The notes beneath the pieces are model-generated. The model made no database searches. It saw only the letters and a list, made by a program, of their open reading frames with translations, and was not told the origin of the DNA. Below, one piece after another: positions 51,915 through 61,096 of a DNA stretch of 64,000 nucleotides. The stretch lies in NCBI GenBank assembly GCA_964512105.1, contig CAZEGI010000002.1:62001-126000 (forward strand). Direction: 5' to 3'. The first letter of the stretch is position 1, and every line of letters begins with the position of its first letter. A program made the translations under genes and the position numbers. This DNA comes from CAZEGI01 sp964512105. GTDB lineage: Archaea > Altiarchaeota > Altiarchaeia > IMC4 > CAZEGI01.

Positions 51915-52196
51915 ATGCAGCGAGAAGTCCGGGAATACGACAAAAAACACGGCTGGGACAAAGATAGTGCAGAACACGTTGTTCTTCACATGCTGGAGGA
52001 ACTCGGCGAAATTTCCAGGGAAGTGATGCGTGAAGGGGGTTACAAGAAGGAAGAAATAGATAAAGAACGGCTTGCCGAGGAACTGACTGATCTATTATAC
52101 CTCACCTTTAAACTCGCAAACCAGTTCGACATAAAACTGGACAAGGAGTGGGATGCGATGCGGGAGCGTTACAAAACAAAGACGAGCAGGCTGTAA
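51915..52196 (+). CDS. MazG-like nucleotide pyrophosphohydrolase
   Basis: A 93-residue all-alpha NTP pyrophosphatase of the MazG-like superfamily. Metal ligands EELGEI (ExxE) and AEELTDLLYL (ExxD) are both present. ATG 51915 is preferred over GTG 51900 because a TATA-like CTATATG (about 51887-51893) is 25 nt upstream of it. The truD and mazG promoters overlap within about 30 nt, on opposite strands. It is followed after eight bases by the methyltransferase-like gene. Confidence 0.85.
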   Translation: MQREVREYDKKHGWDKDSAEHVVLHMLEELGEISREVMREGGYKKEEIDKERLAEELTDLLYLTFKLANQFDIKLDKEWDAMRERYKTKTSRL

Positions 52197-52203
52197 AGAT
52201 AAA

Positions 52204-53214
52204 ATGAGGGAGAAGGTCAAATCTGCTGGCGGGATTAAGCTGCCTGATTTATACTCTGGTGAGTTGGGGCAAAGGGTAAGAGAGTTGGTTGACAGGGGAT
52301 TGAGCGATATCGAAGAAACAGAAAGACGTATGGGTAGGAGTTTTTACGAAATCGTTTCTTCACATCCTTCGATGCGCGGGGTTTACAGGGAAATTGCCTC
52401 TCTTTCGGGTGTTCAAAAACATCCAAGTCCTGTTGTTTTGGATATAGGTGGTGGGGGCGTTCTCGGCGATGTCATATGGGACTTACGTGTAGAGGCGGGC
52501 ACTGGAAGTTACACCTATGTTCTTCTGGATGATAGCACGAGGGAGCTTGAGCATGCAAGAGAACGCTTCGCAAGCGGTAGAGAATTTGATGTGGAGGTAT
52601 GTATGGGTGACCGTCTAGCTCTTGGAAGATTTGATGGAAGACCCGACTTTGCGTTCCATATATTACCTACATTTAATGAACAATTACAGAGGATTTATGC
52701 CGAGCAGTTTCGTGTTTATGCAGATATGCTCGAAAGAGGCCATTCTTCAGCGTTGAGATATCAAGCGGGGGTACTTGGCAATATCCAACCACTTATAAGT
52801 CGGGAATGGGATTTACTTTTCTTTAGGAGTTTGGTTGCTGTCAAAACCCCCGGCGTAGTTGTCTGGGCTCAGAAGAAACCTATGGAGGAAGATAAGTGGG
52901 TCAAAGATTTAAGCAGGCTTTCACAGAGTTTCGGATTCGAGACGATATGTGTCGGGGAAGTTGAAATACCAGACGAAGCCATGCGGGCGTTTTTAGAATA
53001 TCATGGTACTGAAAAAACCAACAAAATCGATGTTTTTGCGGTCAGAAAGTCTGATTCTGACAGAGCCAAAGCAGAGTATGCGGTTAACCTGCAGAGGGAT
53101 GCCAGACGGAAGTTTAATTTGCTACAGGCGATAAGAGCCAGGGATGGCGCTGTTACACTGAGGCAGGATAAGAACACTCTGTTAAGACAATTTGAGAATG
53201 AAATTCAGAGCTAG
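52204..53214 (+). CDS. Methyltransferase-like protein of unknown substrate
   Basis: The 336-residue product has a Rossmann SAM-binding motif (VVLDIGGGGVLGDVI, about residues 78-92), an acidic second-strand end (YVLLDDS) and FAFHILPTF at the motif IV position. No catalytic signature for a specific substrate is evident. The N-terminal 70 and C-terminal 70 residues are not recognisable. The first base of the next gene lies inside its end (17-nt overlap), so the two are probably co-translated. Confidence 0.55.
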   Translation: MREKVKSAGGIKLPDLYSGELGQRVRELVDRGLSDIEETERRMGRSFYEIVSSHPSMRGVYREIASLSGVQKHPSPVVLDIGGGGVLGDVIWDLRVEAGTGSYTYVLLDDSTRELEHARERFASGREFDVEVCMGDRLALGRFDGRPDFAFHILPTFNEQLQRIYAEQFRVYADMLERGHSSALRYQAGVLGNIQPLISREWDLLFFRSLVAVKTPGVVVWAQKKPMEEDKWVKDLSRLSQSFGFETICVGEVEIPDEAMRAFLEYHGTEKTNKIDVFAVRKSDSDRAKAEYAVNLQRDARRKFNLLQAIRARDGAVTLRQDKNTLLRQFENEIQS

Positions 53215-53722
53215 GGGAAAAGCCGCAATATCACATGGCTTAGGAAAACTGAAAGAGGTCAGTGATTTTACTTTTGAACAATTCGACTGGAAAAATCCTG
53301 AAGAGGTTGCATGGTATATCCCACTCGGAAAGCCCCACCTGATTACATGGTATCGAGAACATGAGATTCCACTAAGTGTGGTAAGAGATGAGGATATGGT
53401 TGTTGGTGTTCTTCATGAAGCTGGCGAGACATGGGAAAATATGAAATCAGAATCAATAGCGTTTGGGAGTGCTGCTTCTAGGCGCCCGCCTTATTGCTAT
53501 CACCATTTTGGTGTTGGAGTTAAAGAGGAAAAGGCAAAGGAAGTATTCAAGGCGGTTATTGACCAACTAAAGGAACACGGGCGGAATATGAACTGGGATG
53601 GGGTTTCAATATGTAATGAGGCGCTACCGGCAGATGTGGTAAGGTATGGTGTCGACTTGGGTGGCGAATTATTCGATGAAGGGCGTATAACGATTTTTCC
53701 ACTAGAAAAAGATAACTATTAA
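53198..53722 (+). CDS. Hypothetical protein (174 aa), partner of the methyltransferase-like gene
   Basis: I do not recognise it. It has histidine/tyrosine-rich PPYCYHHFGVGVKEEKA, a helix KAVIDQLKEHGRNMNWDGV, and a C-terminal pattern DLGGELFDEGRITIFPL faintly like an acetyltransferase fold, too weak for a call. Start ATG 53198 inside the preceding gene; a TTG at 53192 is also possible. No membrane segment. Confidence 0.5.
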   Translation: MKFRARGKAAISHGLGKLKEVSDFTFEQFDWKNPEEVAWYIPLGKPHLITWYREHEIPLSVVRDEDMVVGVLHEAGETWENMKSESIAFGSAASRRPPYCYHHFGVGVKEEKAKEVFKAVIDQLKEHGRNMNWDGVSICNEALPADVVRYGVDLGGELFDEGRITIFPLEKDNY

Positions 53723-53764
53723 TTTAATGGAAGAAAGTTATAATACTTCATCTTTATACATACA

Positions 53765-54994
53765 ATGGAATACGAAATCCTAAAGGTACCTGGGATAAAC
53801 GTAACCGCAAGGCTCGACGACGGCGTTATGAGGGTCGGTGTCAAAGGCGGGTTGACGAAATTTTTCAACACGCGGATTCAGAAAATCGCAGACCACATAA
53901 ACAACGAAAAGCCGGCTGCGGTATTTGACGACAAATTTTATTACTCGCTGTATGTTCCCCCAATTCCGAGCAAGGCGTTCAAGCGCGTGATGAAAGCCCG
54001 CGTGATAAAGAACGTGATGAGAAGATTCATTCCTGAAGCCGCGACACTTGCGATAACACAGAGATGTCCGTGCAAGTGCATCCACTGTAGCGCATACGGA
54101 CGAGACAGGAGCAAGGAGCTTCCAACCGCTGTCTGGAAAAAAATCATAGACGATCTGCTCGCAATGGGCTGTTATAACGTTACATTTACCGGTGGCGAGC
54201 CTACGCTTCGCGAGGATTTATACGAGCTGATAAAACACGTTGACAAGGAAAAGGCAATAACACAGATGTTCACCACCGGCTACTTCCTTGACAAAAAAAT
54301 GGCAAAAAAACTGAAGGATGCGGGTCTACAGGCCGTGCAGATAAGCATCGACAGTCCCGATCCAAAAGAGCATAATAAGCTCCGCGGAATTCCCGGACTA
54401 TTTGACAAGGCGATGGATGCTATAAAAAACGCAAAGGAAGCCGGCTTGCTGGTCGGGATTTCGACCTATGCAACGCACGAGAACCTGAATAACGGGAAAC
54501 TTTTGAAACTAATAAACCTGGCTGGAGAATGGGGCGTAAATGAAGTCACGGTCTTCGATGCGGTTCCAACTGGAAGATTCATTGACAGGGGGATAATGTT
54601 GACTCCCAACGACAACAAAAAACTTATAACCATGCACCACCAATTAAATTCAAGGAAAAAGGGTTCTCGGGTTTCCATCATGGCTTACGTAAAGGGCCCG
54701 GATGCTGCGGGATGCATATCCGGAAGAACGTACGTTCACGTCACGGCAGCCGGCGAGGTCTGCCCCTGCGATTTCACGCCGCTGTCGTTCGGGAACGTGA
54801 CAAAGGAAAACATAAAGAAAGTCTGGGGCCGGATAAGAAAACATCCGGAATACAAATGCGAACGCTTAACATGCCAGATGCAGGTGCCGGATTTCAGAAA
54901 AAGATACATCGAAAAAATTCCAGATGGAGTCGAGATGCCGTATCCTATAAATACGCTGGACAGGCACTGCTCGCAGATAGGAGGTTTCAAATGA
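53765..54994 (+). CDS. Radical SAM protein, SPASM-type
   Basis: This 409-residue enzyme has the radical SAM motif CPCKCIHC (about residues 103-110), TFTGGEPTLREDL, and a C-terminal cysteine set (AGCISG, EVCPCDFTP, CERLTC, DRHCSQ) for an auxiliary cluster. An N-terminal domain of about 95 residues precedes the barrel. It resembles archaeal SPASM proteins of the AlbA/PqqE/heme-maturation type, but the substrate cannot be told. Its stop overlaps the trpS ATG (ATGA), and an SD-like GGAGGT precedes that start. Confidence 0.88.
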   Translation: MEYEILKVPGINVTARLDDGVMRVGVKGGLTKFFNTRIQKIADHINNEKPAAVFDDKFYYSLYVPPIPSKAFKRVMKARVIKNVMRRFIPEAATLAITQRCPCKCIHCSAYGRDRSKELPTAVWKKIIDDLLAMGCYNVTFTGGEPTLREDLYELIKHVDKEKAITQMFTTGYFLDKKMAKKLKDAGLQAVQISIDSPDPKEHNKLRGIPGLFDKAMDAIKNAKEAGLLVGISTYATHENLNNGKLLKLINLAGEWGVNEVTVFDAVPTGRFIDRGIMLTPNDNKKLITMHHQLNSRKKGSRVSIMAYVKGPDAAGCISGRTYVHVTAAGEVCPCDFTPLSFGNVTKENIKKVWGRIRKHPEYKCERLTCQMQVPDFRKRYIEKIPDGVEMPYPINTLDRHCSQIGGFK

Positions 54995-56076
54995 ATCAAA
55001 GAATAGACCCATGGGGGTCAAACGAAATAGCGGATTACAAAAAACTGATGACCGAATTCGGCATGGAGCCGATTGAGAAATACCAAAAGAGGTTTGACGA
55101 CCTTCTCTACATCCGCAGGGGCGTAATCTTCGGCCACCGGGATTTCGGCAGAATCGCGGATGCCATCGAAAACAAAAAAACTTACGCCATGATGACCGGT
55201 CTGATGCCCTCCGGAAAGTTTCACTTCGGGCACAAGATGGTTGCGGACGAGATAATATGGTTCCAGAACAAAGGGGCAAAAATTTTCATTTGCTCGGCAG
55301 ACATTGAGTCTTACCTAATGAGGGACGTTCCTCTAAATGAGGCGAGGAAAATCGCTATAGACGAATACCTCATCAACTATATTGCTCTTGGTCTGAAGCC
55401 CGATAATGTCACGTTCTGGTTCCAGTCGGATTACAGAAAGGAGTATTACAGATTATGTGACCTGGTTGCAAAGGAGGTTACGTTTAATGAGCTTAAGGGC
55501 ATCTATGGCGAACTTACGACAGGCAAAATAATCTCTGCCCTGAAGCAGGTCGGCGACATCCTGCACCCGCAACTCAACGAGCTTGGTGGACCAAAACCGG
55601 TCGTTGTGCCGGTCGGTGTTGACCAGGACCCGCATCTGCGCTTGACGAGGGACGTCGCCTCACGCTTCAGGGACGCGAAATTCATTCCTCCGTCAGCAAC
55701 CTACCATAAATTCATGCGGGGCATACAGGGCGGCAAGATGAGTTCTTCGAATTCAAAGTCGTATATCTCACTGAGTGGTGACCCGAAAACTGAGGCAAAG
55801 AAAGTCATGTCTGCAAAAACGGGTGGACGTGCAACCGTTGAAGAACAGAAAAAACTCGGTGGCACTCCGGAAGACTGCGTTGTATACGAAATTTTTTTGT
55901 ATCATCTAATGCCAAACGACAAAGAACTCGAAAAGAGATACAGCGAATGCAGGAGCGGAAAAATAATGTGCGGCGAGTGCAAGAAGGATTGTGCCGAGAG
56001 ACTGGAAAAATTCCTGGTCGAGCATCACAAAAAACGCGAAAAGGCAAAGGGAATGGTCGGTAAAATATCAAAATGA
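54991..56076 (+). CDS. trpS: Tryptophanyl-tRNA synthetase
   Basis: A class Ic synthetase of archaeal/eukaryotic type, 361 residues from the ATG at 54991. HIGH-equivalent HFGH is in GLMPSGKFHFGHKM; KMSSS is in GGKMSSSNSK. GVDQDPHLRLTRDVA and the conserved ending with CMECK-like cysteines (CGECKKDC) match the family. ATG 54991 is supported by GGAGGT at 54980-54985. The long in-frame extension upstream lies inside the radical SAM gene. It overlaps aroA by four bases. Confidence 0.95.
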   Translation: MNQRIDPWGSNEIADYKKLMTEFGMEPIEKYQKRFDDLLYIRRGVIFGHRDFGRIADAIENKKTYAMMTGLMPSGKFHFGHKMVADEIIWFQNKGAKIFICSADIESYLMRDVPLNEARKIAIDEYLINYIALGLKPDNVTFWFQSDYRKEYYRLCDLVAKEVTFNELKGIYGELTTGKIISALKQVGDILHPQLNELGGPKPVVVPVGVDQDPHLRLTRDVASRFRDAKFIPPSATYHKFMRGIQGGKMSSSNSKSYISLSGDPKTEAKKVMSAKTGGRATVEEQKKLGGTPEDCVVYEIFLYHLMPNDKELEKRYSECRSGKIMCGECKKDCAERLEKFLVEHHKKREKAKGMVGKISK

Positions 56077-57344
56077 TTCTAACGTCCGAAAAAACAGAAA
56101 AACTTTCTGGCGTCGTGTCCGTTCCGGGAAGCAAAAGCTACACCATAAGGGCGGTGGTTGCAGCGGCACTGGCTGAAGGAATTTCCATAATAAAAAACCC
56201 GTTGATTTCTGATGATACAAAGGCGTGCATCGAGATATGTGAAAAGATTGGCGCTAAAATAAAAAAGAAAGAAAATGAACTTGAGGTTATGGGTGTAGGT
56301 GGAATTATAAAGAATCCTCATGAAACACTGAATACAAAAAATTCCGGAACAACAATAAGACTGATGACCGCGGTTGCAAGTCTGTGCGATGAGGAGATAA
56401 CGCTCACGGGTGACGAGTCAATACAAAGAAGACCGATACAGCCGTTGCTGGATGCGTTGAATCAGCTCGGTGTTCAATCAAACTCAACCAACGGATGCCC
56501 GCCGGTAATGGTCAAGGGGCCGCTGATTGGCGGAAGGTGCAAAATTCCGGGAGACGTAAGCTCGCAGTTCATCTCCGCTCTGCTGATGGCGTCACCTCTT
56601 GCGCGGAAAGATGTGGAGATCGAAATAACGACGGAACTCAAATCACGACCGTACATAGATCTAACCTTACTCATCCTAAAAAAATTCGGAATAAAAATCG
56701 AAAACAAGAATTATAAAAAATTCGCGATTCCAGCCGGGCAAAGATATTCTGCTGTGAAATACACCGTTGAATGCGATTATTCATCGGCCGCTTTTCTGCT
56801 TGCTGCAGCCGCGTTGACAAAATCAAACGTGACTGTCACAAACCTGTTCAGGAATTCAAAACAGGCAGATAAAAAAATAATTGAAATCTTAAAAAGGATG
56901 GGTGCTCAGGCTAGGGTCAGTGCCGACAAAGTTTCAATAAAAGGAACAGGAAATCTTAAAGGAATAACCATCGATTTGTCGCAGTCGCCGGATCTGGTTC
57001 CGATAATGGCAGTTCTTGGTTCGTTGGCAAAAGGAAAAACCGTTATCAAAAATGTGGAGCATGCGCGACTGAAGGAGTGTGACAGGATTAAGGCCATGGC
57101 AACGGAGCTGAAGAAAATGGGCGCAGATATCGATGAGAGAAAAGACGGTTTTGTCATCAATGGCGGAAAGCTGAAAGGGGCATCTGTGGATGGATGGCGC
57201 GACCATCGCATTGTAATGGCACTGGCGGTTGCAGGTCTTTGTGCGGATGGTAGGACAAGAATATCCGATGCTGAATTCGTCGGAGTAACGTTCCCGAATT
57301 TTGCTGAATTGATGCGAAAACTAGACGCAAATATTCGTATTTAA
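56073..57344 (+). CDS. aroA: 3-phosphoshikimate 1-carboxyvinyltransferase (EPSP synthase)
   Basis: The sixth shikimate-pathway step, joining shikimate-3-phosphate with PEP. The 423-residue product has VPGSKSYTIRAVVAAALAEG, the NSGTTIRLM loop (for the usual NAGTAxR), DVSSQFISALLMASPL, SPDLVPIMA and ARLKECDRIKAMATEL with WRDHRIVMALAVAGL. All main substrate-binding residues look present. Other shikimate genes are not in the window; linkage with trpS suggests an aromatic theme. Confidence 0.95.
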   Translation: MILTSEKTEKLSGVVSVPGSKSYTIRAVVAAALAEGISIIKNPLISDDTKACIEICEKIGAKIKKKENELEVMGVGGIIKNPHETLNTKNSGTTIRLMTAVASLCDEEITLTGDESIQRRPIQPLLDALNQLGVQSNSTNGCPPVMVKGPLIGGRCKIPGDVSSQFISALLMASPLARKDVEIEITTELKSRPYIDLTLLILKKFGIKIENKNYKKFAIPAGQRYSAVKYTVECDYSSAAFLLAAAALTKSNVTVTNLFRNSKQADKKIIEILKRMGAQARVSADKVSIKGTGNLKGITIDLSQSPDLVPIMAVLGSLAKGKTVIKNVEHARLKECDRIKAMATELKKMGADIDERKDGFVINGGKLKGASVDGWRDHRIVMALAVAGLCADGRTRISDAEFVGVTFPNFAELMRKLDANIRI

Positions 57345-57392
57345 TAGCTAAAAACTTTTATACTACTCTCATAATCCACAGGTGGTGTAAAT

Positions 57393-57872
57393 TTGAAGGC
57401 TATTAGTTCTAACAAAAAAACAGAATTGGATACTACGTTCAGGTCCCGCGTTATCGAACATCTTGGCGGCGAAAATCTCGGAGCATGTTTTCAGTGTGGT
57501 ACGTGCAGTGCATCGTGTCCTATACAGCTTATCGACGAGCGCTACAACCCAAGAAAAATCATAAGAAGGGCGCTGCTCGGGTCAAAAGATGTTCTCTCGG
57601 AAGATTTCATATGGTTGTGCGTCAACTGTTATTCGTGTTATGAGCGTTGCCCCCAGGATGTCCGCGTTACAGAAGTCATAAATGCAATAAAAAACCTCGC
57701 TGTGGAAGATGGCATCGTACATCCATCACTTGTGAAGTTGATCGAAGTTCTCAAGGAACGTGGCACGACCTACGAAGTCGGCAAGTTAGAAAATCAAAAA
57801 CGCGAACGCCTAGGACTTCCAATCATTGATAAAAAATCAGACGACATCAAAAAGATACTTGATAAAAAATGA
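57393..57872 (+). CDS. hdrC: Heterodisulfide reductase subunit C (iron-sulfur)
   Basis: A 159-residue protein with two CxxCxxCxxxCP clusters (Cys32, 35, 38, 42 and Cys76, 79, 82, 86). HdrC wires electrons from HdrA to the HdrB active site. The start is TTG at 57393, supported by AGGTGGTG about six bases upstream; a TATA-like TTTATACTAC at about 57356-57365 makes it the promoter-proximal gene of the seven-gene operon. The stop overlaps hdrB (ATGA). Confidence 0.93.
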   Translation: MKAISSNKKTELDTTFRSRVIEHLGGENLGACFQCGTCSASCPIQLIDERYNPRKIIRRALLGSKDVLSEDFIWLCVNCYSCYERCPQDVRVTEVINAIKNLAVEDGIVHPSLVKLIEVLKERGTTYEVGKLENQKRERLGLPIIDKKSDDIKKILDKK

Positions 57873-58738
57873 GATACGCATTCTTCATTGGTTGCACCAC
57901 GCCGGTAAGGGCACTCAACTACGAGCTTTCGACACGAAAGGTCGCTGAAAAGTTGGGTGTGGAACTTGTAGATGTTCCTGAGTTCAGCTGTTGTGGTTTC
58001 CCTTTGAAGGCACTTAGCGACGAGCGTGCGCTTGCGATAGCGGTCAACAATCTTGCGATAGCAGAGGAAAAGGGATTGGACGTATGCACGGTTTGCAGTG
58101 CGTGCGCCTCATTTCTCACGGAGGCAAACAGGCAGTTCAAAGAAAACAAAGCCTTTAGAAAAATTGCGGAAAACATACTGAAAGAACTTGGGAGGACATA
58201 CAGCGGAAAAGTTGTTGTAAAACATTTCGCACGTGTCCTGTACGAGGATGTCGGGATCGAAAAGATCAGAAAAAACATCAAAAAACCGCTTGCTTTGAAT
58301 GTCGCGGTTCACTACGGTTGCCATTACCTGAAGCCGTCAAGAATCTACAAGAAGTTCGATGATCCTGAAGCGCCAAAGACGCTTGACGAACTTGTTGCGG
58401 TAACCGGTGCGAAATCCGTTGACTATGGAAAGAAAAAACAGTGCTGCGGCGGTGGAATTTTGGGTATAAATGAACAGATTGCGCTGACACTTTCAAAGGA
58501 GAAACTTGACGATGTAAAAAATTCAAAGGCCGACGCAATGGTGCTGATATGTCCCTTCTGCAGCATAATGTACGATGTCAACCAGAGAAAAATCGAATCG
58601 AATTTTGAAACGGAATACAGAATTCCGGTCTTGTATTATCCGCAGCTGTTGGGATTGGCGTTGGGCTTGAAGAAAGAGGAACTAAGTTTCGATATCAACC
58701 GCGTCAAGGTTGACTCATTGCTGGAGAGGCTGAAATGA
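57869..58738 (+). CDS. hdrB: Heterodisulfide reductase subunit B (disulfide-reducing)
   Basis: A 289-residue subunit with two CCG cysteine-rich domains: Cys9, Cys41-Cys42 and Cys76/Cys79 in the first half; GCHY, QCCGGG and CPFC in the second. Both sets are complete, so both non-cubane [4Fe-4S] clusters that cleave the disulfide in the methanogen enzyme could form. The natural disulfide (CoM-S-S-CoB or another low-molecular-weight or protein disulfide) cannot be read. Confidence 0.93.
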   Translation: MRYAFFIGCTTPVRALNYELSTRKVAEKLGVELVDVPEFSCCGFPLKALSDERALAIAVNNLAIAEEKGLDVCTVCSACASFLTEANRQFKENKAFRKIAENILKELGRTYSGKVVVKHFARVLYEDVGIEKIRKNIKKPLALNVAVHYGCHYLKPSRIYKKFDDPEAPKTLDELVAVTGAKSVDYGKKKQCCGGGILGINEQIALTLSKEKLDDVKNSKADAMVLICPFCSIMYDVNQRKIESNFETEYRIPVLYYPQLLGLALGLKKEELSFDINRVKVDSLLERLK

Positions 58739-60702
58739 AAAAACATCCGAGAACCGGCGTTTACATCTGCGAATGTGGCCATAACATTGGTGGGGTGGTG
58801 GATGTAAAAAAGGTCACCGAATATGCCAAGACGCTTCCTCCGGTCGTTGTTGCAAGGTACAACAAATACACATGCAGCGAACTCGGCCAGAGCTCGATAG
58901 CAAAGGACATAAGGGACCACAAGCTGGAGCGCGTTGTCGTCGCGTCATGTTCGCCGTCGCTGCACGAGCACATATTCCAGAAGGTTCTTGAGGGTTCCGG
59001 TTTGAATCCGTATCTATTCGAGATGGTGAACATCCGCGAGCAGTGTTCGTGGGTTCACCACAACGAGCCGGAAAAGGCCACTGAAAAGGCGAAGGACCTT
59101 GTGAGGGCTGCTGTGATGCGGGCAACCCTGCTGGAGCCGCTGGAGAAACCTACCAAGAGCGTTGAAAAATCCGCGCTTGTAATCGGCGGCGGGATTGGGG
59201 GAATCTCCGCTGCGCTTTACCTTGCTAACAACGGCGTTAAAACGTACCTGGTCGAAAAGGAGCCGAGCATCGGTGGTCACATGGCGATGCTCGATAAAAC
59301 TTTTCCGACTTTGGATTGTTCGCTCTGCATCCTGTCGCCGAGGATGGTCGAGGTCAGGCAGAACCCGAACATAGAACTCCTTGCAAATTCGGACGTTGTT
59401 GAAATCAGCGGAAGCGTTGGGGATTTCAGAGTAAAGATAAAAAAACGTCCGCGTTTCGTTGATCCCGATAAGTGCGTTGCATGCGGCGCGTGCAGTGCGA
59501 AGTGCCCCACGAAAGTCAAGGACGATTTCAATTTCGGATTCAGCGAAAGGAAGGCGATTTACATCCCATTCCCGCAGGCGGTTCCGAATTGTTATCTCAT
59601 AGACAAAAACAATTGTTTGTATCTGAACAAGGGCGTATGCAGAATCTGCGAAAAAACCTGTGAAAGAAAGGCGATAGATTTCAACCAAAAAGAGGAGGTC
59701 ATCGAGCTAAAGGCTGGTGCAATAGTTGTTGCAACAGGTTTCGATCTATTTGATGCATCCGAGAAAAAACAGTACGGTTACAAATGCTACCCGAATGTTA
59801 TCTCGAATTTGGATTTTGAGAGATTGATAAACGCGAGCGGTCCGACCGACGGAAAACTGAAACGCCCAAGCGACGGAAAATCGCCGCAGAGCGTTGCGTT
59901 TATACAGTGCGTCGGTTCGAGGGACAAGAATACCGCGTCATACTGCTCAAGGGTTTGCTGCATGATCACCGTGAAACAGGCACTTCTGATAAAGGAAAAA
60001 TATCCGGAAACAGAGGTTTTTGTTTATTATACGGATATGCGCACTCCAGGAAAGAACTTCGAGGAATTCTATGAAAAAGCCAGAAGCAAGGGAGTCGTTT
60101 TCATACGCGGCAAACCCGGAGAAATTACGGAATCCGCAGAAAGCAGACTAAGAATATTGGCTGAAGACATCGATTCAGGAATCCTGCTCGACAACGAGAT
60201 TGATCTTGTTGTTCTTGCAGCAGGTTTGAGGCCGCCAAAAGAACTCCGCGATTTGGCACAGAAACTCCACGCCAGCCTGAGTCCAGACGGTTTTTTGGCG
60301 GAAGCGCATCCCAAATTGCATCCCACGGAAACCAACATAGACGGAGTTTTTCTTGCAGGATGCGTACAATTTCCAAAGGACATCCCAGACACCGTTGCAA
60401 CCGCTGGAAATGCGGCGGCCGGTGTGCTAAACCTTCTCAACAAGGACAGGATAGAAGCGGAAAGTATCACCGCGTGGGTGGACATCAAAAAATGCAGCGG
60501 ATGCGGTTCCTGCATCTTGGTCTGCCCATATGATGCAATATCACTGGATGAAGACGGAAAGGCGGTTGTTGACGAAATTGTTTGCAAAGGTTGCGGTTCA
60601 TGTGTCGCCACGTGCCTATCCGGGGCAATACAGCAGCGGCACTATACGGATAAGCAGTTAATATCGCAATTAAAGGCGTTGTTGAAGGATGGAAAAGTTT
60701 GA
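58735..60702 (+). CDS. hdrA: Heterodisulfide reductase subunit A (electron-bifurcating flavoprotein)
   Basis: A full-length 655-residue HdrA. It has the N-terminal domain with conserved Cys (CECGHNIGG), the FAD fold GGGIGGISAALYLA (from residue 151), TLDCSLCIL, a first ferredoxin motif CVACGACSAKCP (247-257), CVGSRDKNTASYCSRVCC, and two C-terminal [4Fe-4S] motifs (CSGCGSCILVCP, CKGCGSCVATC). This FAD is where bifurcation happens in the methanogen complex. No selenocysteine or gene fusion is seen. Overlaps hdrB and mvhD. Confidence 0.95.
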   Translation: MKKHPRTGVYICECGHNIGGVVDVKKVTEYAKTLPPVVVARYNKYTCSELGQSSIAKDIRDHKLERVVVASCSPSLHEHIFQKVLEGSGLNPYLFEMVNIREQCSWVHHNEPEKATEKAKDLVRAAVMRATLLEPLEKPTKSVEKSALVIGGGIGGISAALYLANNGVKTYLVEKEPSIGGHMAMLDKTFPTLDCSLCILSPRMVEVRQNPNIELLANSDVVEISGSVGDFRVKIKKRPRFVDPDKCVACGACSAKCPTKVKDDFNFGFSERKAIYIPFPQAVPNCYLIDKNNCLYLNKGVCRICEKTCERKAIDFNQKEEVIELKAGAIVVATGFDLFDASEKKQYGYKCYPNVISNLDFERLINASGPTDGKLKRPSDGKSPQSVAFIQCVGSRDKNTASYCSRVCCMITVKQALLIKEKYPETEVFVYYTDMRTPGKNFEEFYEKARSKGVVFIRGKPGEITESAESRLRILAEDIDSGILLDNEIDLVVLAAGLRPPKELRDLAQKLHASLSPDGFLAEAHPKLHPTETNIDGVFLAGCVQFPKDIPDTVATAGNAAAGVLNLLNKDRIEAESITAWVDIKKCSGCGSCILVCPYDAISLDEDGKAVVDEIVCKGCGSCVATCLSGAIQQRHYTDKQLISQLKALLKDGKV

Positions 60703-61096
60703 ACCAAGGATTGTGGGTTTTTTGTGCAGGTGGTGCTCATATGCAGGGGCAGACAACGCGGGAGTCTCAAGAATGGAGTATCCGCCAAACCTGCGGGTGA
60801 TCAAGGTCATGTGTTCAAGCCGCATTAATCCGACAATAATACTAAAAGCTTTCAATGAGGGGGCGGACGGTGTCTTGATTGCTGGTTGCCATCCCGGCGA
60901 CTGTCACTATGTGAAAGGAAATTACTTTACCAGGAGACGGATTGCATTGGTAAAAAAACTCCTCGAATACGTCGGGATAGAACCAAAGCGGCTGAGGATT
61001 GAATGGGTTTCCGCATCCGAAGGGAATAAGTTCGCAGCCTTGGTAAAAGAAATGACAAATGAGCTTAGGGAGTTAGGGCCTATAAAAAATGGATAA
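60689..61096 (+). CDS. mvhD: MvhD/FlxD-type [2Fe-2S] electron-transfer subunit
   Basis: A 135-residue linker between the electron input module and HdrA. Family motifs are GFLCRWCSYAGADNAGV (Cys13, Cys16), VKVMCSSR-type VIKVMCSSRINP (Cys42) and AGCHPGDCHY (Cys67, Cys72). No hydrogenase subunits (MvhAG) are found, so its partner is probably the FlxCBA set encoded next. It overlaps hdrA by 14 and the following gene by eight bases. Confidence 0.93.
   Translation: MEKFEPRIVGFLCRWCSYAGADNAGVSRMEYPPNLRVIKVMCSSRINPTIILKAFNEGADGVLIAGCHPGDCHYVKGNYFTRRRIALVKKLLEYVGIEPKRLRIEWVSASEGNKFAALVKEMTNELRELGPIKNG

Noticed and set aside
54712..54990. N-terminal extension of TrpS by 93 residues
   Set aside because: It lies entirely inside the radical SAM gene; ATG 54991 has a good SD motif and gives the family's usual N-terminus.
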